Part shown: positions 1 through 12,880 of the stretch, one piece after another
Layout: every line of letters starts with the position of its first letter
Position numbering within the stretch: the stretch's first letter is position 1
NCBI GenBank assembly: GCA_005656395.1
Contig: SRSI01000004.1
Span: forward strand, 1,364,001-1,428,000
DNA: 64,000 nt
Source: Strongyloides papillosus
Lineage: Eukaryota; Nematoda; Chromadorea; Rhabditida; Strongyloididae
Direction of reading: 5' to 3'
Position numbers and translations under genes: made by a program
The notes under the pieces: generated by a model
Databases searched by the model: none
What the model saw: only the letters and a program-made list of their open reading frames with translations
What the model was told of the DNA's origin: nothing

Positions 1-3000
1 ATTCTTAATCTATCATCAACTGTTTTTCATAAAAAATGATGTGATCTACTACTATCATAAAAATTTTCTATCACTTTGCAATTTTAACAAATAACTTTTT
101 TTAATTAAAATATCGATAAAATATAAATTATTCATTCTTTTTATTGATAATGTTCTTATAAACCACTAATCTAAGCATAAATTCTTTAAATTACCAAAAC
201 TTTAATATCTAAATTAATATAAAATGTATTTTTTCTATTATACATTAAATGGCATTTTCAATCTATTGTTGCCTGATGATGTAGTATATTACTTATTAAA
301 ATATATTGGAGTTAAAAGTAAGTTGGTATTATAATGCCACTTCTCTTTTAAAATTCGAAAAACGTACTTACAAAACTACTATGTAAAAAATAGAAAACTC
401 ACGAATATAATTGACTTAATTTATATATTTAAATGTTATATTATAAAGATTATTAATATTATTATAATGATGTATCCCAAATTTCTTCTATTTATAACAT
501 TTGTCTCCTAACAACTATATATGCGTTCTTATTTGCTAAAGGAAATTAAAAGACAACAATTATTATTTTAAAGAAAAAAATTTTATTATGTAATTCATTA
601 TGTTTCATATGTCTCACAATTCTTTCGTTTATTATTTTTGACTCTTTTTATTAGCTACTAAAAAATATTAAATTCTATTATGAATACCTTAGTATTTTCT
701 ATAATTTTAAGAATTTTTTTGAATTTAAATAATTAATAAAAAGTATAAACTAAATAAAGTAATTTTTTATTTTAAAATATTAGTATTCTTTAACTTTTCC
801 CAAAAATAAGTATTTATTTGAAATCATTATTTTAAAACAGTAAATATTATGAAAAAAAAGTACAAAGTGAAACATAATATACATGCTCTTCTACTTTGGA
901 AAACAAATGTTGATACTTCAAAGCAAAATATATCAAATAATATGTTTCAAAAATAAAAAAAAATGTTGAAAAAGTATAATTATACTTTTTAAAGTATTTT
1001 CTATATAGAATAGCTGTGCCTAAAGATATATCCTTTATAATGTATAAAAATGTAATATTATTTTTTTTTCTTGTAATAAAAAAATCACCTGTATATTTTG
1101 TTAAAAAAGGTATTCTTTCTATCTAATTTAATAACTCCAAAATTAGTTTTTAATATATATTTTTTGTTGTAAAAATTAAGCATATGTTATGACTAGTTTT
1201 GGCAGTTAATGTAAAACTTAATTTTAAATTTTTAAATATTCTTACACCACTTTTTTTATTTTTATCTATCTATTAAAAAATATCTTTATACTTTTTTAAT
1301 TCTAAAACATTTGAGCTAACTATATAAAAATATTGTTTTCAAATAATAATAAACTTTTTTAAATACACTTTTCCAAGTGACACTTTTATTGCTACATTAA
1401 ACAATATTCGAATTCATTAAAACTATGTTTTTATCTTTACTTAAGTTTATTTTTTTTAAAATATGGGTACTTTAAAGAAAACAACTCTTTTTATGTGAAA
1501 ATGATGTAATATAAAAATTAATTCTTTACAAATTTCGAATAATAAGTAACAAAATAATATAATACACTTCAAATCATATAAAAAAAACTCATTTTTTTTA
1601 AAGATGATATTTATTTTTTTTGAAACTCTTAATACCTAGGATTTTATGATACTATAAAAGATATTTTTCAAATTTTAGTTATTTGTTTATATTTTCCACA
1701 TATTTTAATAAAATTTAAAAAAACTAACATTCTTTGTTTTACATATAGTCTTTAAAACGATAGAGTAGTATTTTTTAATTATAAATCACAAATATTAGTT
1801 ATATAATAGTTTGATCAATATTTAGTCGATGGGTGAAATTTGTCGGAATATTATTATTAATAATTTACTACTCAATTTTTGCTAATATATATTTTCAACA
1901 AATTGTTTTTGTAGTTGGTTAGTATTATTATTTTAAAAGAAAAAAATTGATATATAACTAAAATTTGTGATAAAATCTATTTAGTTACAAAGGATAAATT
2001 TAAGATGTTCAATTTGTTATATCAATATCGTTTATATGATAAATAAAATTTCAATATCATGGTAAACAGATTATTGTAAATATATCTTAATCATTATATA
2101 ATACTCAAATATCTTCTTATTTAAAAGTATAATATAAAGAATAAAATTTTTTGTCTTATAAAGTTAATGTCATATATTCAAAATACTGTTTTGTAAAGTA
2201 TTACTTTTAGCTTATTTCAATATATATGTATATTATATACCAAATATAATATATATAACTTAAATTTAATGCTTTTTGTAGTATAACTATCATCTACGGC
2301 ATCGGCAACAGCTTTTCACAAAAAGTCTCCAATGAAATATGATAAAGCGGAATTGCTATGTACTCTTAGGTTTCTTTTATTTAGAACCACTCATCAACTT
2401 TTCCACAGTCTACTTTCACTACTTTTCTATTCTGTTTCTCTTCACCATCATTTATCAGTAGTTAACTTTATTTCGGTGCAATGTCCTAGGGCTATCTAAA
2501 ATATATTACATATCTTAAGGTTCTTGCTTTATGACTCGTTAATAAGGGTACTATAAACTCTAAGATAATTTTGCAGATGTTTAACTTAGCATATGATCCG
2601 TATTTGAAATTGGTTGAACAAATCGTTTTAATACAATTTCATTGATAGAACCTAATATATATTTCCTCAACCACATGTTTTTAAAGTAAACCTCTTTATA
2701 TATATTTATCAATTTAAAAAAGATGAAAATAATTTAAAATTAGTATGAAACATATTACACAAAATGTAATTTTAAAAATAGTTATTTGTTATAAAATAAT
2801 CTAAAATATTACTTTATATTTTATTCAAATATTAACCTTTCATATAAATATATAAAAATAATTGTACTAATATATCACATTTGTAAAAAGATAAAATAAT
2901 ATTTAAAAAAAACAAAGTTATATTTCATAAATATTTTTTCCTTTGTTATAAAAATAAGATTTCATCAAATATATCTATTTATCTATAAATAAAAGTTCAG

Positions 3001-4794
3001 GAAAAAAGAAATTTACCATATTTATAATATTTGTTTGTATATTTTGATGAATAAATTTAACCTTTAAACTTTGAAGTAAAAGTTTAATTCTATTTGTTTC
3101 TTTTATAAAGTTTTTTCTTATAAAATTTTGTTATATTTTATTACTATCATTTAATTAGCCTTTTTTGTTATATTTTATTTTATAAGTTTTTTTCCTGCTT
3201 AAAATAATGTTTTTTGAGTAGTTAAAGTTGGTAATACTAACATATTTTGAATACTTGCTTATTGATATTCCTTGACCCTAGGATGTTTATATTAACCAAA
3301 AACAATTCATTTATGGAATTTACTATATAATTTTTGAAATATGTATGCTTTATAATCGTTAGAGTTACCGTAGTCCAGGACGAAGAACTATTGTATAGCT
3401 ATATAAAAAATTTACCTAAGAACATATTATTTTCGCTTAAATTGAAATATTATAACAGATATCATCATATAACTTTCCTTACAATTATCATATAAAAATA
3501 TTTATCAAAACACAAAATGGTTCAAAAAACTTTAACAATACCATGAGTTATTACACGTCCGTTAATAACACTTTTTTTACCTGTTATCATATTAATCTTT
3601 CTTTGTTTTTTTCTATAACAGCATGCTATTTTTATTTTCAAACTAATATATATAATATCTTTTCAAATTTAAATATATTTCATTTATTTAATACTCTTCT
3701 CCTTTTTTTTAATTGAATTTATATATTTAAAAGATAATTGAATGTATAGTGTAATGATTAAAGTAAAGCTAAAAAAATATTTAACTATTATTTAAATTTT
3801 CAAGACCAAAAAAATTATATATTTATGTTTTTTATTAAAAAGTGTTAAGAAAATATTTTTGGTGTCAACTTTCAAATACACTCTTTCCTTAATACTTTAC
3901 TCATTATTTTCACCACTGTCATATTTTAAATTTATTCCTAAATTTTTACAAAATACCCTTACTTATGTCCAGTCATTACCATAGGGGCTATTTATCATTA
4001 TTTTAATTTTTCATATTTACGCATCTTAAATTAAAACTGTTTTTATTAAATTTAGTATTACAAATTTTTTCAAATATTGCTTTTTATCCACCTAATTATT
4101 TGAAAGATATTTACAATTGAATGTATATTAAAATTTGTTTTGGTCTAAGTTTATCTTGTATAACATGTTTATTTATTTGTTAGCTTTTTTGAGTGTCTTG
4201 CTATCTTTCTTATTTCTAAAAAGTAAGAAATAAGACAAAAAATATGTATTATTAACATAATATTACAATAAATGAAACAGGAAGAAAAAAATCTTTGTGA
4301 AAAAATTTCTAAATATAAATTCAATTAGGAATACTTTTATCCTCCTCTCTTTAAGTTTTTTTATGCAATTATATAAATTTTTTAAAAATTCCTTTTTTTA
4401 AAAATTGTTACGTTTTCCCCCTATTTCTCTTCTGATAATTGGCCATCACATCCTCTAATAATTAATTATTTTTAGATTTTTATATTTGTCTCAGGCAACT
4501 AAAATTGGAAGACAGAATTGTGTGCTGTGAATGATAACGTTCAGATATTTAAAAAATATTTTAATAAAAAGCGTATGATAAAGTCTATTTGACCATACAT
4601 TATATATTGTTTGTTCAATTGACTTTGTCAAGATACATTCGCTTCCCAAAAACAATACAACAATTTGTAAAGGCATTTTAAATATATATTAAATTTGCTC
4701 AAAAAAAATTTTTTTTAGTTTTACTTAATTTATTAGGTGATCCATTCGGATGAATGTAAAAGTTTGTGTTTGTTAAAATTTTTAATTTACACCT
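1..4794. other. AT-rich gene-free region upstream of the innexin
   Basis: There is no ORF of convincing length or codon character on either strand. The stretch is dominated by A/T homopolymers and short TA repeats. One segment, roughly 2281-2560, is visibly less AT-rich than its surroundings (see findings). The rest could hold the promoter and any 5' UTR exons of the innexin, but nothing in the sequence pins these down. Confidence 0.6.
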
Positions 4795-6955
4795 ATGGCA
4801 ATGTTATTATATTACTTCGCAAGTGCTGTCAAGTCTATTCAATTTCATGTTGATGATGATATTATTGATAAGTTAAATTATTACTATACAACAGCTATAA
4901 TAACTGGTAAGTTTTTATTTTCTACCAAATGGTATTCAAATATACGTTATCTACATTTCTAAAAATACATATCTTTAATGTATCATCATATAAAATTGTT
5001 TTATATTAAAATACTCAAATTTATTTATATACATTTTAAGTAATATAGCCATATGGAAATAAATTTTCTCATTAAATAAATCTTTCAATCACAAAAAGTA
5101 ACTTTCAGTCCTGATGGAGTTAAATATGATAATATCATTTCATATAGTTAAAAGAATCACAAATTATTCTCTAGAGATTATTTATTCTATTTTTGTTAGA
5201 ATAATATGTTTTTTTGTTACAATATGGCAACAAATAAGTAAAAAAGATTTGGTATTTAACAAAATGATTACAAATTGTGATTTATAACTATATATCTTTT
5301 TTTTTATTTAGTAAAATGAAACATTTTAGTTACATTTAAAAAGAAAAAACTTTCAAGAATTTTTTAACAATATTAAAAACATTTATATAATTTGTCTTTA
5401 AATTGAAACAATTGTTAAAATTGTAAAAATATATAAGTAAAGATATATAAAAATTCTAATTCTGATATAATCAGTTTGTTATATAAGTGTCAAAGTTGAC
5501 ATATTGAGACTTTTAAAATGAAATATTGTATTTTCAATTTTTTATTATGTTAACATGTCAAGTATTTTTGTTAAAACGACACAATACTAGAGGAGTTCTG
5601 AATAATAGAAGACTGTATAATACATATTATTTTCCTCATCTTCTCAAGAGCACGAAAAAACTTTTTTAAAAATAAAAATTTTAAAAGAGATGATAAATTG
5701 ATATCATAAAGTATTTTATCATCTTGAAATATTACTCCTAAATTATTAATATAATTTTTTTTAGTCTTTGCCATTTTGGTTTCAGCTAAACAATATGTTG
5801 GATATCCTATACAATGTTGGGTACCAGCAACATTTACAGAACCTATGGAACAGTATACGGAAAATTATTGTTGGGTAAATAACATTTACTGTGAAAATAA
5901 TTTAATAGTACCATTAATTTTTTAGGTACAAAATACTTATTTTCTCCCATTACACGATTATATACCACATAATTATGCAGAACGTGAAAATAGACAAATT
6001 GGATATTATCAATGGGTACCATTTGTCTTGGCATTAGAGGCATTATTATTTTATGTTCCAACAATAGTATGGAGATTATTAAGTTGGCAATCTGGTATAC
6101 ATGTACAATCATTAGTACAAATGGCATGTGATTCTCGTCTCCTTGATTTAGAGTCACGTAATAGAGCATTACAAACAATTGCAACAAATGTTGAGGAAGC
6201 ATTACATGTTAAACATCAAGTTGTATGTATTTCTTAACTTTACATAATAACTTATCTATTTTTTAGATGGGAGGAAATAAATTAAAATTACTCAATGTTA
6301 TTATATGTACCCGTTCTAGTGGTGCTGCAGTTACATTTTTATACATTTCAGTAAAAATTTTATACACTGTCAATATAATAGGACAAATATTTTTACTTAA
6401 CACTTTTCTTGGAAATAGAAGCAAATGGTATGGATTACAAGTATTGAATGATTTGATGAATGGAAGAGAATGGGAAGAATCAGGACATTTTCCAAGAGTA
6501 ACATTATGTGACTTTGAAGTTAAGGTTTTAGGGAATGTTCATAGACATACAGTTCAATGCGTGTTAATGATTAATATGTTTAATGAAAAAATATTTCTTT
6601 TCTTATGGTTTTGGTATTTTTTACTTGCTGGTGCAACATTTTGTTCCCTTTTATATTGGATTTACATTTCAATTGTTCCAAGCAGGTATAATTATAATAA
6701 ATATTTTTATAATAATTTAATATTTGTTTTAGACAACTCAATTTTGTTGGAAAATATTTAACGGGAATAGAAGGTTATAAAATGGTTGATTCTCAATCAT
6801 TGAGAAGATTTGTCTTCCATTTTCTTAGACAAGATGGTGTCTTCCTATTAAGAATGGTAGCTACTCATGCTGGAGAGTTACCTTGTTATGAGTTGGCAAA
6901 AGCTTTATGGAGTAAGTATTGTGATAATAAAGAAGGCAAAATGCATGACGTATGA
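4795..6955 (+). CDS. unc-9: innexin, UNC-9-type gap-junction subunit (386 aa, 5 exons)
   Basis: Gap-junction channel subunit of the plasma membrane; in C. elegans UNC-9 forms electrical synapses between neurons and between muscle cells. The exons I place are 4795-4906, 5765-5874, 5926-6222, 6267-6685 and 6733-6955. All junctions have GT..AG ends and keep frame, giving 386 codons, the length of C. elegans UNC-9. The protein starts [14 protein letters not shown] and carries the innexin signature YYQWV at residues 101-105 just before TM2. The first extracellular-loop cysteines are C55 and C73. The cytoplasmic loop (about residues 125-190) and the C-terminal end GKMHDV look UNC-9-like almost residue by residue from memory. 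The first intron (858 bases) is by far the longest. The gene converges on the aminotransferase downstream. Assignment to UNC-9 rather than UNC-7 rests on length and the short N-terminus. Confidence 0.93.
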
Positions 6956-8095
6956 TAAAATCTAATAAAGAATGATATGATAATGTGGTAGAAATATATT
7001 ATATTAATATTTATATGAACTTTTAATACGACGGGAAGATTTGAAAAGTTGTTTGATTATTACATTAATATTTTGACAATCAAAACTTTGACAATTTATG
7101 TACTCATTATTTGAATTTTTTTATATTCTCAACTTATATACATATAGTCAAAGCTTTATTTGCTTCACTTATATTTTTTATACATAAAACTGCCGAATTA
7201 AAAGGTATTCGTTGAATTACAAAAAAGAACTTTCACTTACCAAGATTACAATTATAAAATAAATTGTAATTTTTTTTAGAAAAGTTATAATAAATGCTAT
7301 AAAAAAATCTCAAATGGATTTACAACTTTCCATAAAAGTGTCTTGAAATAATAGAAATTTAATATAAAATGTTAAATTAAATGTATCAGCAAAAATTTCA
7401 ACTCAATCAAATTTATCTACACATATTTCTATCAATGCTTAATTTTTTATCAAATACGGTGCATTCAGGAGTCGGTTTGGACAAATACATATTTCAGTCC
7501 CAAAATTATTATGCCGTTTCAAAATTATTTTTAAAAAATCCATCAACATTTTTAAAACAGAAATATTTTAAAATTTAAAATAATGACTACTGTAAAAATC
7601 GTTACAATATTTCTTTCAAAAAGTATTATCGTGAGAAGTTAATGGACATAAATGAAGAATCAGTATTCATACATTAAAAAAATAAATATATATATAATTT
7701 ACATTCATATTAAATTGTTTAATCTTTTTTATCTTCATTATAAACACATAAAAATATTCGTATTTTAAATGAAATTTCTAATTGCTTATATAACAAATTT
7801 TAGAATAATTTTTCTTGTATTATTATTCTTTTATTTTTGATGATTTTAAAATAAATGTAATTTTCAATAATATTTATTGATAGATGATTTTATTTATATA
7901 ATTATTTAAAAACATATATTATTTTAAATGAATAAGCATTAAAATGTCAAGCAATATTTGCAGAGAATATGATATAGAAGTATAATATAGAAATAATAAC
8001 AAAAATTTGTTAGCTGATTAAATATTCTATTGAGAAAAAGTCAAGGAACCTGTAAAATTATTTGACTAAAAGTAGATATTAATAAATTTCTCTAA
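6956..8095. other. 3' intergenic region between convergent innexin and BCAT genes
   Basis: AT-rich sequence separating two convergent genes. It contains a short ORF at 7381-7578 with no recognisable features. It probably holds both 3' UTRs; several AATAAA-like hexamers are present. Confidence 0.55.
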
Positions 8096-9367
8096 TCAAC
8101 TAATTTCTCTCGTCCATTCAACTTTTTCAACTTTACCATACTGAATATCCATAATTGCATTATAAAGTCGTTGCATGACATTATTTTTGGCTTCCATTGT
8201 TGGGATTATTAATTCTTCAAATTTATCTGTTTTTATATCTCTATGAAGAATCCTCCCTACTGGTGATACAACACATGCTGTACCAGAACCAAATATTTGA
8301 TAAACTCTCTTCTCCTTTATAGCTCTTTTTAAATCATTCATCGTAAAATCTTTCTCAGATATTTTAAATTCATTCCATTCCTTTGCTAATTCAATTAATG
8401 ATTTTCTTGTAACTCCTGGCAATATAATTCCTCTAGATAATGATGGTGTTATCAATTCATCCTCACCATTTTCATTTTTCCAGTAAACAAATAAATTCAT
8501 TGTACCAACTTCTGTAATATCTTCATTCTCACCATATAACCATAAAACTTGTTGGCATCCCATATCAGCGGCTTTCTTACCAACCATAACAGTTGGAGCA
8601 TAATTGCATCCCATCTTATATTGACCAACACCACCTGGGAATGCTCTGACATATTTTGGATCAGCTAATAAAGAAATTGGTTTGAAACCAGTTGGATAAT
8701 ATGCTCCTGCTGGTCCAGTAAGAACAAATAATTTTGCTTTTGATGAATCAGCAACACCTAATGTTCCTTCTGTTCCAATTAAAGTAGGTCTTATGTATAA
8801 AGATGCAACATTGCTATACGGTACCCATTCTTTATCAACACTTACTAATTCTGAAATAATTTTAATGAGCTCTTCACCATCAAATGTCTAAAGATTAAAA
8901 AAATTATTAGGCTTTGCAATTATTTTAATGAAACATACCGGTAGTGCACATCTGGTTGCTGTCCTATTCATTCTTTCCATATTATGTTCTGGTCTAAAAA
9001 GGCGAATTTTATTATCAATTCCTCGGTAAGCTTTCATTCCTTCGAAAAGTTGTGCAGCGTAATGAAGGCATTTAGCAGCTGGATGAAAGGTCATCTCTCT
9101 CATTGGAGTAATTTCTGGGCAATGCCACCCATTTTTATTATCCCACTCAATACTTGTCATGTGGTCAGAAAATTCTGAACCAAATTTGATTGACGCAACG
9201 TCCTTAGGCTTGGGTTTTAATTTGTGTTGAGGTAATAATTCTATTGAAAGATCAGAGTGTTTAAAAGTTGTAACAAATTTTGATTGTGAATGGTGAACTA
9301 GAGTAGAACTATATCTTATATTTTTAATAAATGAATAATTTGTAGTTATAAACAGTAGATTTTTCAT
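8096..9367 (-). CDS. bcat-1: branched-chain amino acid aminotransferase, probably mitochondrial (406 aa, 2 exons)
   Basis: PLP-dependent enzyme that transfers the amino group of leucine, isoleucine or valine to 2-oxoglutarate, the first step of their breakdown. Exon 1 is 9367-8939 (143 codons) and exon 2 is 8887-8096. The 51-base intron has GTATGT..CTTTAG ends and is in phase 0. The N-terminus is basic and hydroxylated with almost no acids until about residue 38, ending near RYSS, which fits a mitochondrial transit peptide. Class IV aminotransferase hallmarks follow: LFEGMKAYRG, then GGVGQYKMGCNYAP with the likely Schiff-base lysine K234, and GTMNLFVYW. Near the C-terminus is GSGTACVVSPVGRI, where the mammalian mitochondrial enzyme has a CxxC redox pair. 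Here the second cysteine is serine. Length is normal for the family. Confidence 0.93.
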
Positions 9368-11649
9368 ATTAGCACTGAAATATAAAATAAATGACTTTAT
9401 AAAGCTTTATAGTGTAATAAAAAAATAATTATATTTATATAGAGAAATAGATTACATTTGTTAACATTGGATTAAAAAAGTAGTTTTTTTATCTCTTACC
9501 ATTAATTATGAATTACAATGTTTAACGTGGGTAAGTTTGATAAAATTAAACGATAACATTAAACTTTTATATGCGACGCCTTTATCTTAAATATTGTTTT
9601 CTCAAATGTGACTGTCGTCTATTTGACAATTAAAAGTAAGGATGATGCAATGACCTAATGATAAATGATCATTATATGTTTGTAAAAGTCATATAAAATA
9701 ATGCTTTAACTAAAATTGACAACAAATAATAATGAAAAAATTTACAATATTAAGTGCATTTATAATAATCAGAAAAAAGTTATTTATAGATATTCAAATA
9801 TCAAAGTAGTGTAATAACACACAGTCAAGTGAAAAATCTTTATTAATTTATTCTATGTCACATGAATTATAAAGAGTGTATTTTAAAAATTATAATAAAT
9901 ATTTCTAACAAAAATTTCCTTAAGTTTTTTATGTATAGACCTACAAAATTAATTATTGCTTAAAGCCTCACTATGATGAAGTTTATTCATTTTTAAAAAA
10001 AAATGTGAGAAAGGAAAGCATTATCATTGATATAAAGATTTTAAATCTGATGTTCAAGAATTTGTTAAGTTTACATTTAAAGTACTTTAGAATTAATGGA
10101 ACATTTAAAAAAGCAAAAGAAGTGGATTATAACGTACATCTAAATAATCAAAAATTACTTTTTATACATAAATCAAGTAGTTTTTTTTGATAGTATTTTT
10201 TAATATTAGATTATAATATATGACATAGTTATATACAATATTTATTTTTAGAACTTACAAATAGTATTAATAGGTAATACTTTGTTGTTATTTAAAACAA
10301 GTTATTAGAAGACAAAAAAAATAGAGAACGATTTTTTATAAGATCAAATTTTTTGTATACAAACGTTTTATCAATTTATGTGCAAACATTTAAAGATTAT
10401 ATTTTCAACGAAATAAAATTTATTTTGACGTCACTAGATATTAAATGTATATAAAATAATATTAATGAATCTGTGCTTTTTTTATACTTTTTTTTCTAAC
10501 AAAATCACATTTTGTTTATGTAAAAGAGGGAAGATTGTTGAGCACACGTGGTAATACTATAATAATAAAATATGATTTTTGATTTTCTTACCATTAAAAA
10601 TGCAACTTTTTAAATTTAAGAATAAATATTAGAACATTAGCAGCCAAGTAATTTTATGATTTTATATTATAATATCAAAAAAAATTCCTTTAAATTTCAT
10701 CAATTTATAAGATAAAACATCATTTAGATAATAAGTACAATCTTCACAAATTTCTCTGCTGGAAATTATTTTCATATTTACCATTGGAAAGTTAAAAAAT
10801 GGTTGTTGAATAAACTATATTTTTAATCTTTCACATTATGAGAATTAAATATTTTTTTAATATAATGCTACATTAGTATTATATCAAACAATTTATTTAA
10901 TATTATCGTTTTAATTTAAAAATAATATTAGATTTCATTATTAAAATTAATATTTAAATCTGTGATTTTTATTTATCTTTAAACAATATTGTTAAAAGAA
11001 ACATGAATATTGGTCATAAAATTCAAGAAACAATGATAACAAGATAATTTATCTCTAATTTCACTTTTTGGTATATTTTCTTTACATTTCAATAATATAT
11101 TTTAAAATCGGTGTTTTTGATTTATCATTATTATTTTTTTCTATTGAAATATTTGTTAAAATAAATTATACAATCATACCATTTGCTTAAAAATAAAGTG
11201 TATAAATAAACTAAAGTTTAGATCATCAAAAATAGTAAAAATATTATTCAAATTGAATATAAAATTTTCTTTTCATAATTTTAGTGGTGTGTATTGAAAA
11301 TAAATAGAAATGGCCTGATTGTTTATCAATTGCATACCTTTTTTTAAGCAATTGACGTATACATATTCATAATGTTTGTCGAGAATGGAACCACTATTTT
11401 TGAATGTGAACAAAACAATAATGTAATTATTTTGATGAACTAAAAATTTTAAATATAATATTTATTTTTTTAGAAGAGAAAAAGTCATATACATAAAATA
11501 ATTTATTTTACATTATATTATAATTAAAAAAATAATATATAAAATTAATTTTTAACAGTGAAGTCCTTTTTACAATTTAATGACTTATACAAATAGTAAA
11601 AAAATTCTATGATTTATGTATGAAACAGCGACTTTAATTTATTTGATTA
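9368..11649. other. AT-rich intergenic region
   Basis: No supported gene. A 61-codon ORF at 10005-10190 has the Lys/Ile/Leu-rich composition expected of chance ORFs in this base composition. The part next to 9367 should contain the promoter of the minus-strand aminotransferase. Confidence 0.55.
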
Positions 11650-12880
11650 TTAAACAACATTCCATATTTTTTGTTTTTTACTTTTGTGGTTCTCGAACCT
11701 TTGTATCCCTTCAAAATAAGAAGATAAATTTAACATTATATAATAACTTACATAGTGTTTATGTCTATTTGAAAATGTTATGAAAGTAAAAGGATTGATA
11801 ACCGAATTAAAATATCCCAATACGTATGCAAAATACGAGATTGCCATTAACCAATTATGTTTTAACGTCCAAGAAGCACCTTCTTCTATTGACCATTGAA
11901 CGAACCAAAATGGTAACCAACAAAATGTGTAAATAACAGCGATAAGTATACCAAGCCTTGTGATCTAAATAAATTTTAAAGTAGTTGTTTTTTAAAATTA
12001 AAACATACTTTGAATGTTCTTTTTTTTATTCCATTATTTGAAATTAGAGAAGATGCACCTTGTTTTCTTACAGTATATATTATATTAGCATAAAACAACC
12101 ATATTGCGATTAATGGAATAATATATCCGAGTGCAAATGTATATCCGGTAAAAATTCTCCTTGAAAATTGTAAATTTTCAAAAAAATCTAAACTATCACT
12201 AAATAAAAATTCACCATCATTTGTTGGAGACCATACTAACATACAAACTCCTTTTTTTAATTGCACCGTTTCATTTTTATTTTCAATAAAAGTTACAATA
12301 TTACCAAAATGAAATAATGGTAATATCGCAAAAAATACAATGATCCACGCTATTATGCAAATAATAACACCCACATAATATGTTCTGTATTTATGTAGAA
12401 AATCTTTCTTACAACACATTGCTAAATATCTATCAAATGCTAAAAGTCCCATAAAAATAGAACTAGCAAAGTGATTGGCCTAAAAAAAGCATATTAATAT
12501 GATATCTTCAGTTTAGATAATTTACAGCATTTCCAGATAAAAAAGCTTTACATAAAAATAAACCAAAATTCCATGAATCTAAAAGTGAATTGTACAATAA
12601 TAATGGTGTTCCAGATAAAAATAAAAAATCTGCTACAGCTAAATTTAATATTATTAAGTAGGAGGCTGATTTTTGAAAATCTTTAGTTTGGATAATTCGT
12701 TTTATAACAATTATATTTGCTGGAATTCCTACTAATGCTGCTATAAAATATGCTAAATTACCAAATAGTTTCGTCTAAAAATTCGTATTTATATAAAAAC
12801 TTAATAGTAAAAATTACCAATATTTTATAATTTTCTTGCTTTCCATATAAAAAATATCCAAATTGGAGTATTTTTTCCAT
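11650..12880 (-). CDS. rhodopsin-family (class A) peptide-type GPCR (365 aa, 4 exons)
   Basis: Seven-helix receptor. Exons on the minus strand are 12880-12818, 12774-12526, 12479-12009 and 11964-11650. All introns are phase 0 and 35-46 bases long. TM1 carries the GN motif (FGNLAYFIAALVGIPANIIVI), though with odd spacing. TM2 has LNLAVADFLFL, TM3 ends in DRY at 120-122 and TM6 holds CWLPFW at 276-281. TM7 has NSVINPFTF, so the usual NPxxY tyrosine is phenylalanine. The second extracellular loop has a cysteine (KKGVCMLVW) to pair with the one before TM3 (FLCKAF). The extracellular N-terminus is only about 25 residues and I see no signal peptide. The pattern resembles neuropeptide receptors of the somatostatin/allatostatin-C/NPR type. 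The ligand cannot be read from sequence, and an additional upstream exon is possible. Confidence 0.82.

Noticed and set aside
5571..6202. Minus-strand ORFs across the innexin
   Set aside because: They overlap clear innexin exons on plus and contain no recognisable protein features.
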